DNA from: an uncultured Bacteroidales bacterium
GTDB taxonomy: Bacteria > Bacteroidota > Bacteroidia > Bacteroidales > Muribaculaceae
Direction: 5' to 3'
Length of the DNA: 52,272 nucleotides
Assembly: GCA_947573135.1 (NCBI GenBank)
Contig: CANPDU010000024.1
Span: 1-52,272, forward strand
Part shown: positions 34,413-43,448 of the stretch, one piece after another
How the letters are laid out: every line of letters starts with the position of its first letter
How positions within the stretch are numbered: the first letter of the stretch is position 1
The notes under the pieces: model-generated
The model's input: the letters and a program-made list of their open reading frames with translations, nothing else
Told to the model about the DNA's origin: nothing
Databases searched by the model: none
Made by a program: the position numbers and the translations under genes

Positions 34413-35963
34413 ATGGCAAATCAAGCTCTCGCCCCGGGCTCAACTCTCCGCGGCGGAAAATATAAGATCGAAAAAATCCTCGGACAGGGCAGTTTCGGCA
34501 TCACTTACCTTGCCTCTGCCAAAATATCCTCTCAGGGCAATCTCGGCACAATGGAAGTCGAGGTCAAAGTCGCTATCAAAGAGTTCTTCATGAGCGAGGT
34601 CAACGGTCGTCAGACCGACGGCAGCTCGGTCGACGGTTCCTCAGGCTCGGTGTTTACCAATTATCGCCGTAAGTTCCGCAAAGAGGCCGAAAACCTCGCT
34701 GCCCTCAAGCACAGCAATATTGTCAGCGTCTTCGATGTCTTCGACGAGAACAATACGACCTACTATGCAATGGAGTATATCGACGGCAGCAACCTCGACG
34801 ATTACATCCGCGAGCGCGGCTCGATTCCCGAGCATGAGGCTCTGAATATTATTACTGAGATCGGTGGCGCGGTGACCTATATGCATTCCCGGAAGATGCT
34901 CCATCTCGACATCAAGCCGAAAAACATAATGCGCAAAGCCGGAGGCACCGGATGCCTTATCGATTTCGGTCTGTCGAAGCAATTTACCGACGACGGCGAG
35001 CCGGAGTCGAGTACCTCGATCGGACTGGGCACCCCCGGCTACGCTCCCATCGAACAGGCCGGCTATACCCGCGACGGCAGTTTCCCGGCGACTCTCGACA
35101 TCTATGCCCTCGGCGCGACTCTCTTCAAGATGCTCACGGGCAAGCGTCTGCCCGAGGCTACCTATATCCTCAACGACGGCTTCCCCGACGCTATGCTTGC
35201 CGAGAAAGGTATTTGTGCCTCAACTCGCGCCGCCGTGAAGAAGGCCATGGCGCCTCTACGCAAAGACCGCTTTCAGGACGTACGCTCTTTCATCGACGCC
35301 CTGGGCTACACTCCGCCGACATATGAAGATTATAAAGATGATAAAGACGAAGCGACGGTCATTGATCAGCCGTCAGACCGTCCGGAGCAAGAAGTTCAGA
35401 AAAAATCCGCGACGCCTGTTGAAAGGAATGCTGTTCAGACAAATTCACCGCGTCGCAGCATCCCCGCTTGGATCCTGGCATTGATTTGCTGTGTGGTTGT
35501 CGGTGTGGTACTGGTATTAGTTTGGCCGCATAATGGCGATAAGACAGTTGCTGATGAAAATGAGGCTGTATCAACTGTAGAGAGCAATTATGATATCGGC
35601 AGAAAATTTCTTGCCGCAAACAGTCAGCGTGCCGGCGTGGCTGTCACTTCAAGCGGCCTGCAATATGAAGTCCTGAAAGCCGGCGATGGCCCGAAACCGA
35701 ATGCTGATGATGTTGTGACAGTGCGTTATACCGGCAAATTGCCCGACGGCACGGTTTTTGATTCTGCTGAAGAACCGGTGAGTTTTAAGCTTTCGGCCGT
35801 TATAAAAGGTTGGCAGGAAGCACTTCAACTTATGAAAGCCGGTTCCGAATGGAGACTCTTTATCCCGTCCGAGCTTGCTTACGGCTCAAATGGTGCGGGC
35901 GATCTCATTCCTCCCGATCAGGTTCTTATCTTTGATGTGACGCTTCTTGATATTGCGAAATAA
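34413..35963 (+). CDS. Hanks-type Ser/Thr protein kinase 3 with C-terminal FKBP prolyl isomerase
   Basis: 516 residues. The kinase domain (about 17-297) is nearly the same as in kinase 2: Lys56, HLDIKPKN with Asp166, DFG 184-186. A basic/acidic linker (305-348) is followed by one membrane helix (351-371, PAWILALICCVVVGVVLVLVW). Residues 408-514 form an FKBP-type peptidyl-prolyl isomerase (GLQYEVLKAGDGPKPNADD, VRYTGKLPDGTVFDSA, VIKGWQEALQLMKAGSEW, FIPSELAYGSNG). The isomerase is predicted to lie in the periplasm and the kinase in the cytoplasm. FKBP domains usually act as folding helpers; here the domain could sense unfolded protein or act on partners. Last gene of the first half-operon. Confidence 0.94.
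   Translation: MANQALAPGSTLRGGKYKIEKILGQGSFGITYLASAKISSQGNLGTMEVEVKVAIKEFFMSEVNGRQTDGSSVDGSSGSVFTNYRRKFRKEAENLAALKHSNIVSVFDVFDENNTTYYAMEYIDGSNLDDYIRERGSIPEHEALNIITEIGGAVTYMHSRKMLHLDIKPKNIMRKAGGTGCLIDFGLSKQFTDDGEPESSTSIGLGTPGYAPIEQAGYTRDGSFPATLDIYALGATLFKMLTGKRLPEATYILNDGFPDAMLAEKGICASTRAAVKKAMAPLRKDRFQDVRSFIDALGYTPPTYEDYKDDKDEATVIDQPSDRPEQEVQKKSATPVERNAVQTNSPRRSIPAWILALICCVVVGVVLVLVWPHNGDKTVADENEAVSTVESNYDIGRKFLAANSQRAGVAVTSSGLQYEVLKAGDGPKPNADDVVTVRYTGKLPDGTVFDSAEEPVSFKLSAVIKGWQEALQLMKAGSEWRLFIPSELAYGSNGAGDLIPPDQVLIFDVTLLDIAK
34472..34954 (+). repeat. Identical 483-bp tract shared with kinase 2 (copy 2)
   Basis: Exact partner of 31775-32257. The flanks have diverged: kinase 3 goes on to an FKBP domain and kinase 2 to MORN repeats. 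Confidence 0.85.
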
Positions 35964-35998
35964 CTGATTGTCTGTTTTTTATTTTTGGTTATTTCGCA

Positions 35999-36127
35999 GA
36001 TCATTCTGCATAAATGATCCTTACGGTAATCATTTTGACAAAGTGATCCTTGTAAAGATCACTTTGTGATTTTGATCTTTACAAAGATCATTTCTGTAAA
36101 TTGATCCTTATAAAGATTGTTTCCTGT
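35999..36127. repeat. Tandem array of 29-bp palindromic units
   Basis: The left motif TGATCCTT (variant TGATCTTT) has its GATC at 36016, 36045, 36074 and 36103. The right motif GATCA-TTT (variants AATCATTT, GATTGTTT) starts at 35999, 36028, 36057, 36086 and 36115. Both follow an exact 29-bp period. Each unit is itself an inverted repeat, the best being ACAAAGTGATC/GATCACTTTGT (36038-36067) and GATCTTT-AC-AAAGATC (36074-36089). There are no spacers, so this is not CRISPR. It lies between kinase 3 and the promoter of the second half-operon; it could be an operator array, a stack of hairpins in RNA, or both. Confidence 0.85.
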
Positions 36128-36164
36128 AATAATCCGCATATTTCATACAGAAAAGGTTTTAATA

Positions 36165-36196
36165 TTTGTCGGCTGAAAATAAACGGCTTATCTTTG
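36165..36196 (+). promoter_or_regulatory. Promoter of the second half of the signalling island
   Basis: TTTG (36165-36168), a 20-bp spacer and TATCTTTG (36189-36196) match the Bacteroidetes consensus fully. It lies 34 bp before the ATG at 36230 and directly after the 29-bp palindrome array. Confidence 0.8.
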
Positions 36197-36229
36197 CGTC
36201 ATAAATCAAACCAATAATTTTTTATCGAC

Positions 36230-37189
36230 ATGAAAACTGATAATTACGACAACGAAGAAACGCGTCTTGAGGGCGCTCAGAACGCTACCGGCTCACAGGC
36301 TTCCGACTCAGGTGACAAATCTAAATCAAAGAGCGGTGCATGGAAAAGCGCGGCCGCCGGTGCTGCATCCGGTGTTGTCATCGGCACTCTTTCGACTACT
36401 CTGATGGGGATGAAAAGTGCCGGAGATGAGCCTGAACAGCCGGCCGACAACCATAAAGAAGAATTGTCTCACCCCGAGTGGGTCGACGATCAGGTGCAGG
36501 TCGCCACTTCGGTCAGTGATAATATGTCGTTCGGTCAGGCCTTTGCCGCTGCGCGTGCCGAGGTCGGTGCGGGCGGTTGTTTCGAGTGGCACGGCAAACT
36601 TTACGGCACCTACACTGCCGAGGAGTGGAACTCAATGTCGGCTGAGGAGCGTGCCGAATACGGCGACCATTTCAGCTGGAACCATATCGACCATTCGTCG
36701 GGCAATGTCGCTCAGCATTCTCATGCTGCGGCCGCTAATCATGCTCCCGCAGCCGCCGATGATGATATCGAGGTCGTTTCGGTGAATCATCATGAGGCGC
36801 AGAATGTAACTCCCGGTCACGAGAATGCCGCTGAACATAACACGCAGGCTCCACATGTTTCTCAGGCCGGAATGACCGAACCGGGTTCGGACGACGGAGA
36901 TATCGAGGTGCTCGGGGTCTTTCATGATTCTGATTCCGGAGCCAATTACGGCGCGCTGAATGTCGACGGGCAGGATGTTGTTCTTGTCGATGTCAACGGT
37001 GACATGACTTTCGACTATATGGCTGTCGACAGTAATCATAACGGTGAGATCGACGAGGGTGAGGTTGCTGACATCAGTGACGGAAATCTGACGGTCGCCG
37101 ATCTTGGAGGTTTCACGAATTCCACTGACGACCTGCTTGCGTCGGACAATGCTCCTGATTATTCATCGGACGCCGTTTATGATGTTTAA
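36230..37189 (+). CDS. Acidic EF-hand-like protein B of the kinase operon
   Basis: 319 residues. A charged N-terminus (1-36) precedes an Ala/Gly-rich hydrophobic stretch (38-62, AAAGAASGVVIGTLSTTLMG), probably a membrane helix. Residues 100-150 contain FEWHGKLYGTYTAEEWNSMSAEERAEYGDHFSW, a compact motif not seen in protein A. Two DIEV blocks (about 178 and 224) follow His-rich linkers. The C-terminus has LVDVNGDMTFDYMAVDSNHN and GEIDEGEVADI, calcium-loop-like and aligned with protein A at 31117. First gene of the second half-operon. An adaptor role between kinases and effectors is inference; no named family is recognised. Confidence 0.7.
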   Translation: MKTDNYDNEETRLEGAQNATGSQASDSGDKSKSKSGAWKSAAAGAASGVVIGTLSTTLMGMKSAGDEPEQPADNHKEELSHPEWVDDQVQVATSVSDNMSFGQAFAAARAEVGAGGCFEWHGKLYGTYTAEEWNSMSAEERAEYGDHFSWNHIDHSSGNVAQHSHAAAANHAPAAADDDIEVVSVNHHEAQNVTPGHENAAEHNTQAPHVSQAGMTEPGSDDGDIEVLGVFHDSDSGANYGALNVDGQDVVLVDVNGDMTFDYMAVDSNHNGEIDEGEVADISDGNLTVADLGGFTNSTDDLLASDNAPDYSSDAVYDV

Positions 37190-37931
37190 ACAAACGCTTA
37201 ATCTGGTCCGTGCTGTTGCAGTCGTTCTGCTGTTCGGGCTGTCGGTCTCTGCCGGCGCCCACACATATCTTGTGTCGGTAGGCATTAACGACTATTCGGC
37301 GTTCCCTCATAAGATGACTGATCTGAGGCTGCCTGTCAGCGACGCGAGGACGATAGCTTCGCTTTATGCCGGCAACACGTCGGTCGACTATGCTCTTCTG
37401 CTCGATGAGAAAGCTACGTCCCGACGTATTGTCAAAGCTATAAAGAAGGTTTTCAGCGAGGCTTCGGCCGACGATATTGTGGTCTTCTTTTTCAGCGGTC
37501 ACGGATATCCCGGCGGTTTCTGCGCCTATGACGGCAATATCTCTTACGACGAGGTGCGCAGGGCAATGGCCGAAAGCAAGTGCGACAACAAGATGATGTT
37601 TGTCGACGCCTGTCGCTCAGGTGGCATGAGAGTCGACCGTTCGGCGTCGAAACGCGAGCTCAATGCCGCCAAAGACGCTAACGTAATGCTCTTTCTGTCA
37701 TCGCGCAACAATGAGAATTCGATCGAACGCGCTAATATGAAAAACGGTTTTTTCACTACATGTCTGCAGAAAGGCCTCAAAGGCAATGCCGACACTGACC
37801 GCGACCGTGTGATCACCGCTAAAGAGCTTTTCGACTTCGTCAGCGGCGGAGTGGTCAAGATCTCTGACGGTAAGCAGCATCCCGTGATGTGGGGCAACTT
37901 CAGCGACGACATGGTGGTAATGAAATGGTAG
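37182..37931 (+). CDS. Exported caspase-family (C14) protease 1
   Basis: 249 residues from the ATG at 37182, which overlaps the end of the previous gene by 8 bp; an ATG 3 bp earlier is equally possible, and the longer open frame from 37104 is not. Residues 1-26 form a signal peptide (VVLLFGLSVSAGAHT). The p20-like caspase fold follows: YLVSVGINDY, DARTIASLY, then FFFSGHGYPGG with catalytic His107 and MFVDACRSGG with catalytic Cys144. Later MLFLSSRNNENS and GFFTTCLQKGLKG complete the core. Caspase-like bacterial proteases usually cut after Arg, Lys or Asp; the specificity here is not visible. Its periplasmic location next to kinase and FHA genes is unusual. Confidence 0.92.
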   Translation: MFKQTLNLVRAVAVVLLFGLSVSAGAHTYLVSVGINDYSAFPHKMTDLRLPVSDARTIASLYAGNTSVDYALLLDEKATSRRIVKAIKKVFSEASADDIVVFFFSGHGYPGGFCAYDGNISYDEVRRAMAESKCDNKMMFVDACRSGGMRVDRSASKRELNAAKDANVMLFLSSRNNENSIERANMKNGFFTTCLQKGLKGNADTDRDRVITAKELFDFVSGGVVKISDGKQHPVMWGNFSDDMVVMKW

Positions 37932-38545
37932 ATAAATTTAATCCGATGGATGATATTATTCAGATAAAATGTCCCTTCTGCGGATCTGTTCTCTCGATCA
38001 AGAACCGTCCCGGCATCGAGAGCAAGAGTGCTGCCTGTCCGGTCTGCAGCCACAAGTATCCTTTTTCTCAGTTCAAAAAAGTTACTCCCCGGCCATCGGC
38101 TGATGATGATCCTGACACCGATTATTCCGGCGTTGAAGAGCACACGTCTTACGCTCATGCTTCGTCATCTCATACGGCTGATCCCGGAGTCAATTATGTG
38201 CTTGGACGTCTGTCGCTTGCCGGATCGGATGTCTCTTTCCGCCTGAAACCGGGCCGTAATGTGGTAGGGCGCCGGGCCGCTAAGTCCGAGGCCGATTTTC
38301 AGATCGACACGGCCGACAGCCGGGCGATGAGCCGCGAACACATTGTGATCGAAGTTAAGAATGTGCCCGGCAAAGGTTTTGTTCACACGTTGTCTCTCTT
38401 CAAAGAGAAGGTTAATCCTACTTTTATAGGCAAAGAGCCGCTGGTCTACGGCGACCGCATAGTACTCGCCCACGGCGACCGGATCATTCTGCCCGATGCC
38501 GAGCTGAAGTTTGAGATCCCTGACGAAGAGGCAACTGAAATCTGA
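37925..38545 (+). CDS. Zinc-ribbon plus FHA-domain protein
   Basis: 206 residues from the ATG at 37925, which overlaps the caspase stop codon by 7 bp. Four cysteines (Cys16, Cys19, Cys38, Cys41, in CPFCGS and CPVCSH) form an N-terminal zinc ribbon. A disordered Asp/Ser/His linker (55-88) leads to an FHA domain at about 108-197: VVGRR (114-118), SREHIVIEV with Ser136 and His139 as phosphothreonine-loop residues, then PTFIGKEPLVYGDRIVLAHGDRI. It is soluble and cytoplasmic, in contrast to the first FHA protein. It is predicted to bind phosphothreonines made by the island's kinases; the zinc ribbon may recruit another partner. Confidence 0.9.
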   Translation: MVDKFNPMDDIIQIKCPFCGSVLSIKNRPGIESKSAACPVCSHKYPFSQFKKVTPRPSADDDPDTDYSGVEEHTSYAHASSSHTADPGVNYVLGRLSLAGSDVSFRLKPGRNVVGRRAAKSEADFQIDTADSRAMSREHIVIEVKNVPGKGFVHTLSLFKEKVNPTFIGKEPLVYGDRIVLAHGDRIILPDAELKFEIPDEEATEI

Positions 38546-38550
38546 CGACT

Positions 38551-39510
38551 ATGAAATATATTATTGAAGCATACAGCATCTGGGAATATGGCAAGCGCAA
38601 GGATGCCGACGGCAATCCTCATCAAGAGGACAGTCTTTATCCCGATCCTGAAAATCTGTCGGCTTCTGACCGCACGTTTATCCTTTGCGACGGCATGGGT
38701 GGTCATGATGCCGGTGAAGTAGCGAGCGCTACGGTCTGCGAGGCAATGAGCCGTTCTGTCCTTGACGACGGCCACGACAGTGAAGGCTTATTCACACCCG
38801 ATGATTTTTCGGCTGCCCTCACTGCGGCTTTCGATGCCCTTGACCTTAAGGACACCGGTGCCGAAAAGAAGATGGGCACGACGATGACATTCCTCAAGCT
38901 GCATAATGGTGGCGCCACAATCGCTCATATCGGCGACAGCCGCGTCTATCATATCCGTCCCGGCAAAACCGGCGCTGAAACGAAGATACTTCACGAAACT
39001 CGCGACCACTCGCTTGTGAATGATCTTATCCGTATCAACGAACTCCGCAAGGAGGATGTTGCTTCCTTCGGACAGAAGAATGTGATCACCCGCGCGATGC
39101 AGCCCAATATGGAGCATCGTCCTAAAGCCGATGTGTATAATACGGCTGACATCCGCCCCGGGGACTATTTTTATATGTGTTCCGACGGCATGCTTGAGCA
39201 GGCTGAGATGGAGTCGGGCGAGAGCTTGCTGAATATTTTCTCCGATCAGGGGGGTGATGCGCGTCGCAAGACCGAAATTCTGACCGGCGCTACGGCCGAT
39301 AATCGAGACAATCACACGGCTTTTATTATACGCATCGTCGATGTGATCGGTGATTCTCCGCAGCTGGAGCGTCGTAAGGTTGTTATCGCCGATAAGCCGG
39401 TAGAATCCGGGTCCGGTCGCGCATGGCTCTATGTAATCTTGGCGGCAGTTCTGATTGCGGCAATATGTTATGCGATTTGGAAATACCTGAAACCTGACGG
39501 GCTTTTTTGA
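38551..39510 (+). CDS. PP2C-family Ser/Thr phosphatase, C-terminally membrane-anchored
   Basis: 319 residues, 5 bp after the FHA gene. Metal-binding motifs of PP2C are present in order: QED with Asp27, FILCDGMGGHDAG (Asp47), MGTTMTFL, HIGDSRVYH (128-131 GDSR), DHSLVNDL, CSDGMLE (211-213) and the final RDNHTAF (Asp253, Asn254). A single membrane helix at about 291-310 (AWLYVILAAVLIAAICYAIW) with a 9-residue end anchors it to the inner membrane, catalytic side in the cytoplasm. It removes phosphate from Ser/Thr and so opposes the three kinases. Last gene of the island. Confidence 0.95.
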   Translation: MKYIIEAYSIWEYGKRKDADGNPHQEDSLYPDPENLSASDRTFILCDGMGGHDAGEVASATVCEAMSRSVLDDGHDSEGLFTPDDFSAALTAAFDALDLKDTGAEKKMGTTMTFLKLHNGGATIAHIGDSRVYHIRPGKTGAETKILHETRDHSLVNDLIRINELRKEDVASFGQKNVITRAMQPNMEHRPKADVYNTADIRPGDYFYMCSDGMLEQAEMESGESLLNIFSDQGGDARRKTEILTGATADNRDNHTAFIIRIVDVIGDSPQLERRKVVIADKPVESGSGRAWLYVILAAVLIAAICYAIWKYLKPDGLF

Positions 39511-39560
39511 TTACACGAATTTGCATCTGAAACGACTGTATCTCAGATGGATATATGATT

Positions 39561-39596
39561 AAGTGTCCGATTTAACACGTGTTAAATCGGACACTT
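39561..39596. repeat. Perfect 36-bp palindrome
   Basis: AAGTGTCCGATTTAACAC (39561-39578) is followed at once by its exact reverse complement (39579-39596), with no loop. A weaker inverted repeat, CATCTGA/TCAGATG, precedes it (39524-39530 and 39543-39549). It lies 50 bp after the PP2C gene and could be a terminator hairpin, a cruciform or a protein-binding site. No T run follows, which weakens the terminator reading. Confidence 0.9.
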
Positions 39597-39632
39597 GGTC
39601 TATTTTGCTAAAAATTGCCTTGAATCGTGCTG

Positions 39633-39640
39633 TAATTTTG
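39633..39640 (+). promoter_or_regulatory. -7 box for the DUF6291-like gene
   Basis: TAATTTTG matches TAnnTTTG, 41 bp before the ATG at 39682. The upstream TTTG is 25 bp away, too far for a standard promoter. Confidence 0.45.
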
Positions 39641-39681
39641 TGTCGTAATAATCAACGAAATAACAATTAAATTTTACAGCA

Positions 39682-40203
39682 ATGAAAAACGAAAAATTTT
39701 CTCTCTGCAAATCATTCTACGCACCGATATCCGTACTCAGTGACGAACAGCTCGGTCGTCTTTTCCGCGCCATCTATCTCTATCAGCTCGGTCAGAGTGT
39801 CGAGCCTGCTGACGATATCAGAGTGGCTTATCTATTTTTTGTAAACGAGTTTGAGCGTGATGCCGCCCGTCACGCAAAGCGCAGTGCTCAGCCCGCGGAT
39901 ACTGACAAGTCTGACCGGTCTGACAAGTCCGACAAGTCTGATCTGTCCGACGTCTCTGACCTGTCCGCCAAGTCCGACCGCCCCTCGGACCGTGATGATG
40001 ACAGCCGCCGCTCTGATATCGGAGGCTATTTTGACTGTGCGACCGGACAGACATATCTGTGTGATCCCGATGACCGCAAACGCTACGATCCCGATGAATA
40101 TCCGTTTATCAGGGCTCCTGATCCGCTGGCCGGATGGACCGGCATTCAGGTTGTGCCCCCTGAATTCATTCCATTCATGAGAAAACTCGGCATCTGTCGC
40201 TAA
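39682..40203 (+). CDS. DUF6291-like protein with SDKSD repeat linker
   Basis: 173 residues. Residues 1-65 (FSLCKSFYAPISVLSDEQLGRLFRAIYLY, then FVNEFERDAARHAKR) resemble the DUF6291 N-terminal helix bundle seen in phage- and plasmid-linked Bacteroidetes proteins. Residues 74-100 are a low-complexity linker built on S-D-K/L (SDRSDKSDKSDLSDVSD), encoded by 9-bp-period DNA. The C-terminal 60 residues (YFDCATGQTYLCDPDDRKRYDPDEYPF) are unfamiliar but well formed. It is not part of the kinase operon, because a palindrome and its own -7 box come between. The function is unknown; a mobile-element origin is possible but no other element genes are nearby. Confidence 0.65.
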   Translation: MKNEKFSLCKSFYAPISVLSDEQLGRLFRAIYLYQLGQSVEPADDIRVAYLFFVNEFERDAARHAKRSAQPADTDKSDRSDKSDKSDLSDVSDLSAKSDRPSDRDDDSRRSDIGGYFDCATGQTYLCDPDDRKRYDPDEYPFIRAPDPLAGWTGIQVVPPEFIPFMRKLGICR

Positions 40204-40230
40204 GAGCTTGTTTATTATGCTCTAAAAACA

Positions 40231-40258
40231 ACGCCCGGCCGGGTGAGCGGTCGGGCGT
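40231..40258 (-). terminator. Enolase terminator
   Basis: ACGCCCGGCC and GGTCGGGCGT (40249-40258) form a 10-bp stem. Read on the minus strand, it is followed by TGTTTTTAG, a proper T tract for the enolase transcript. Confidence 0.85.
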
Positions 40259-40286
40259 CGGATAAGTCGCTTATGCTGACAGCTTG

Positions 40287-42266
<1,980 letters not shown>

Positions 42267-42270
<4 letters not shown>

Positions 42271-43448
42271 TTGTTGAGTTTCAATGATTTCCACTTGTCG
42301 GTCAGGTCGGTTGATATGTGTACCGTGGGTGTCTGAGCCTGTCCGTTGATGCGCCGTGACTGTAAGGCCACTTGTTCTGTAACATATTTACTGAGTTCTC
42401 CGAGGCTTGCTTTGCCTTCTGATTCCTGAAGTTTTTTGAGAAGGTAATATGTGAACAGACCATGAGATTCCTGATCGTGTGAGTAGGCGGCTTCGTCGCC
42501 TGAGGTTGCCGACAGTACAACAAGATTTCCGGTGGGCTGTGATTCTTTCGGCTTAATCTTGACTCCGCGAGCTGCTACAAGCATATCGCCGTCGCGGTTG
42601 GCTCCGCTGAAGCATGCATCTAAAAGGACAACGCACTGTTTGAGATTGGCCGATCCTAATTTATTATAGAACTCATCGAGAGGGAAACAGATATCTGTGT
42701 CTTTTCCGTCTGCATCGACAGGCAGAAGATAGGCGCCTTTAGTTTTGTTGTCGGGAATGCCGTGTCCGGCATAGTAGACAAGAAGATTTGCCTCGCCGTT
42801 CAGAAGTTCTGTGATCGACAGCATGTCATTTATCGCTTTACGCATCTTGCCATATGAGAGATTTGACAGATACATTACATTTTCACCGGGCATTCCGAGG
42901 GTTCGTATGCAATATTCTTTCAAGGCGAGACCGTCGTTGCATGCATTGTCGACTTTCGACACATACTCATATTCTTCGTTAGATATTATGAGTGCGAAAG
43001 ATTTTTCGTTTTTGGAGCCTGTCAGAGGTGCTTTGTTGACACCATGGGTGACATCGATACCTTTGACTTTGCTTGCCGATTTTTGAGGAGTATTGACAAA
43101 TTCGGTTACAGTCGGAGCCGTTCGTGTCATTAGCCGGGCAGTCTCACTTTCGTCGATTTTAAGCAGATATACATGCCCCGTGGTGTCAACCGGCTTTTTG
43201 GGAACATTGATGTCATAATACACAAAGTTGTCGGAAACAAATGACAGGTGCACAGGCATTTCATTTTTCGGCACCTCCAGGACGTAGGGCAACGATGATA
43301 TCACTTCCGTTCGTCCGCTCGTGCCGACTGTCATCATAATCGGTTCTTTGACTGAGCCGGTCAGTTTAATTTTGACGGTCTTTGCTGCAAAAGCAGGGAA
43401 AGATACCGCGAGCATAATTATGGCAATGAATAAATTCAGTGATTTCAT
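42267..43448 (-). CDS. Exported caspase-family (C14) protease 2
   Basis: 393 residues. Signal peptide MKSLNLFIAIIMLAVSFPAFA, then a beta-rich N-terminal domain of about 120 residues (VKIKLTGSVKEPIMMTVGTSG), which caspase 1 does not have. The caspase core starts near 148 (KSFALIISNEEYEYVSKVDNAC): LVYYAGHG with catalytic His229, then VVLLDACFSG with catalytic Cys279, followed by NLVVLSATSGDEAAY and HGLFTYYLLKKLQ. Both catalytic residues are intact. It overlaps both neighbours by 4 bp. The extra N-terminal domain may bind the substrate or control activation. It is not a close copy of the caspase at 37182. Confidence 0.93.

Noticed and set aside
35999-36127. CRISPR array
   Set aside because: The 29-bp units follow each other without unique spacers, are imperfect, and no cas genes are present.
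27791-39510. Type VI secretion regulatory cluster (PpkA/PppA/Fha type)
   Set aside because: Kinase, phosphatase and FHA genes fit, but no Tss structural genes occur in the window and the caspase, amidase and FKBP parts do not belong to such clusters.
39682-40203. Prophage or plasmid remnant
   Set aside because: The DUF6291-like N-terminus hints at it, but no integrase, attachment repeat or other element gene is next to it.
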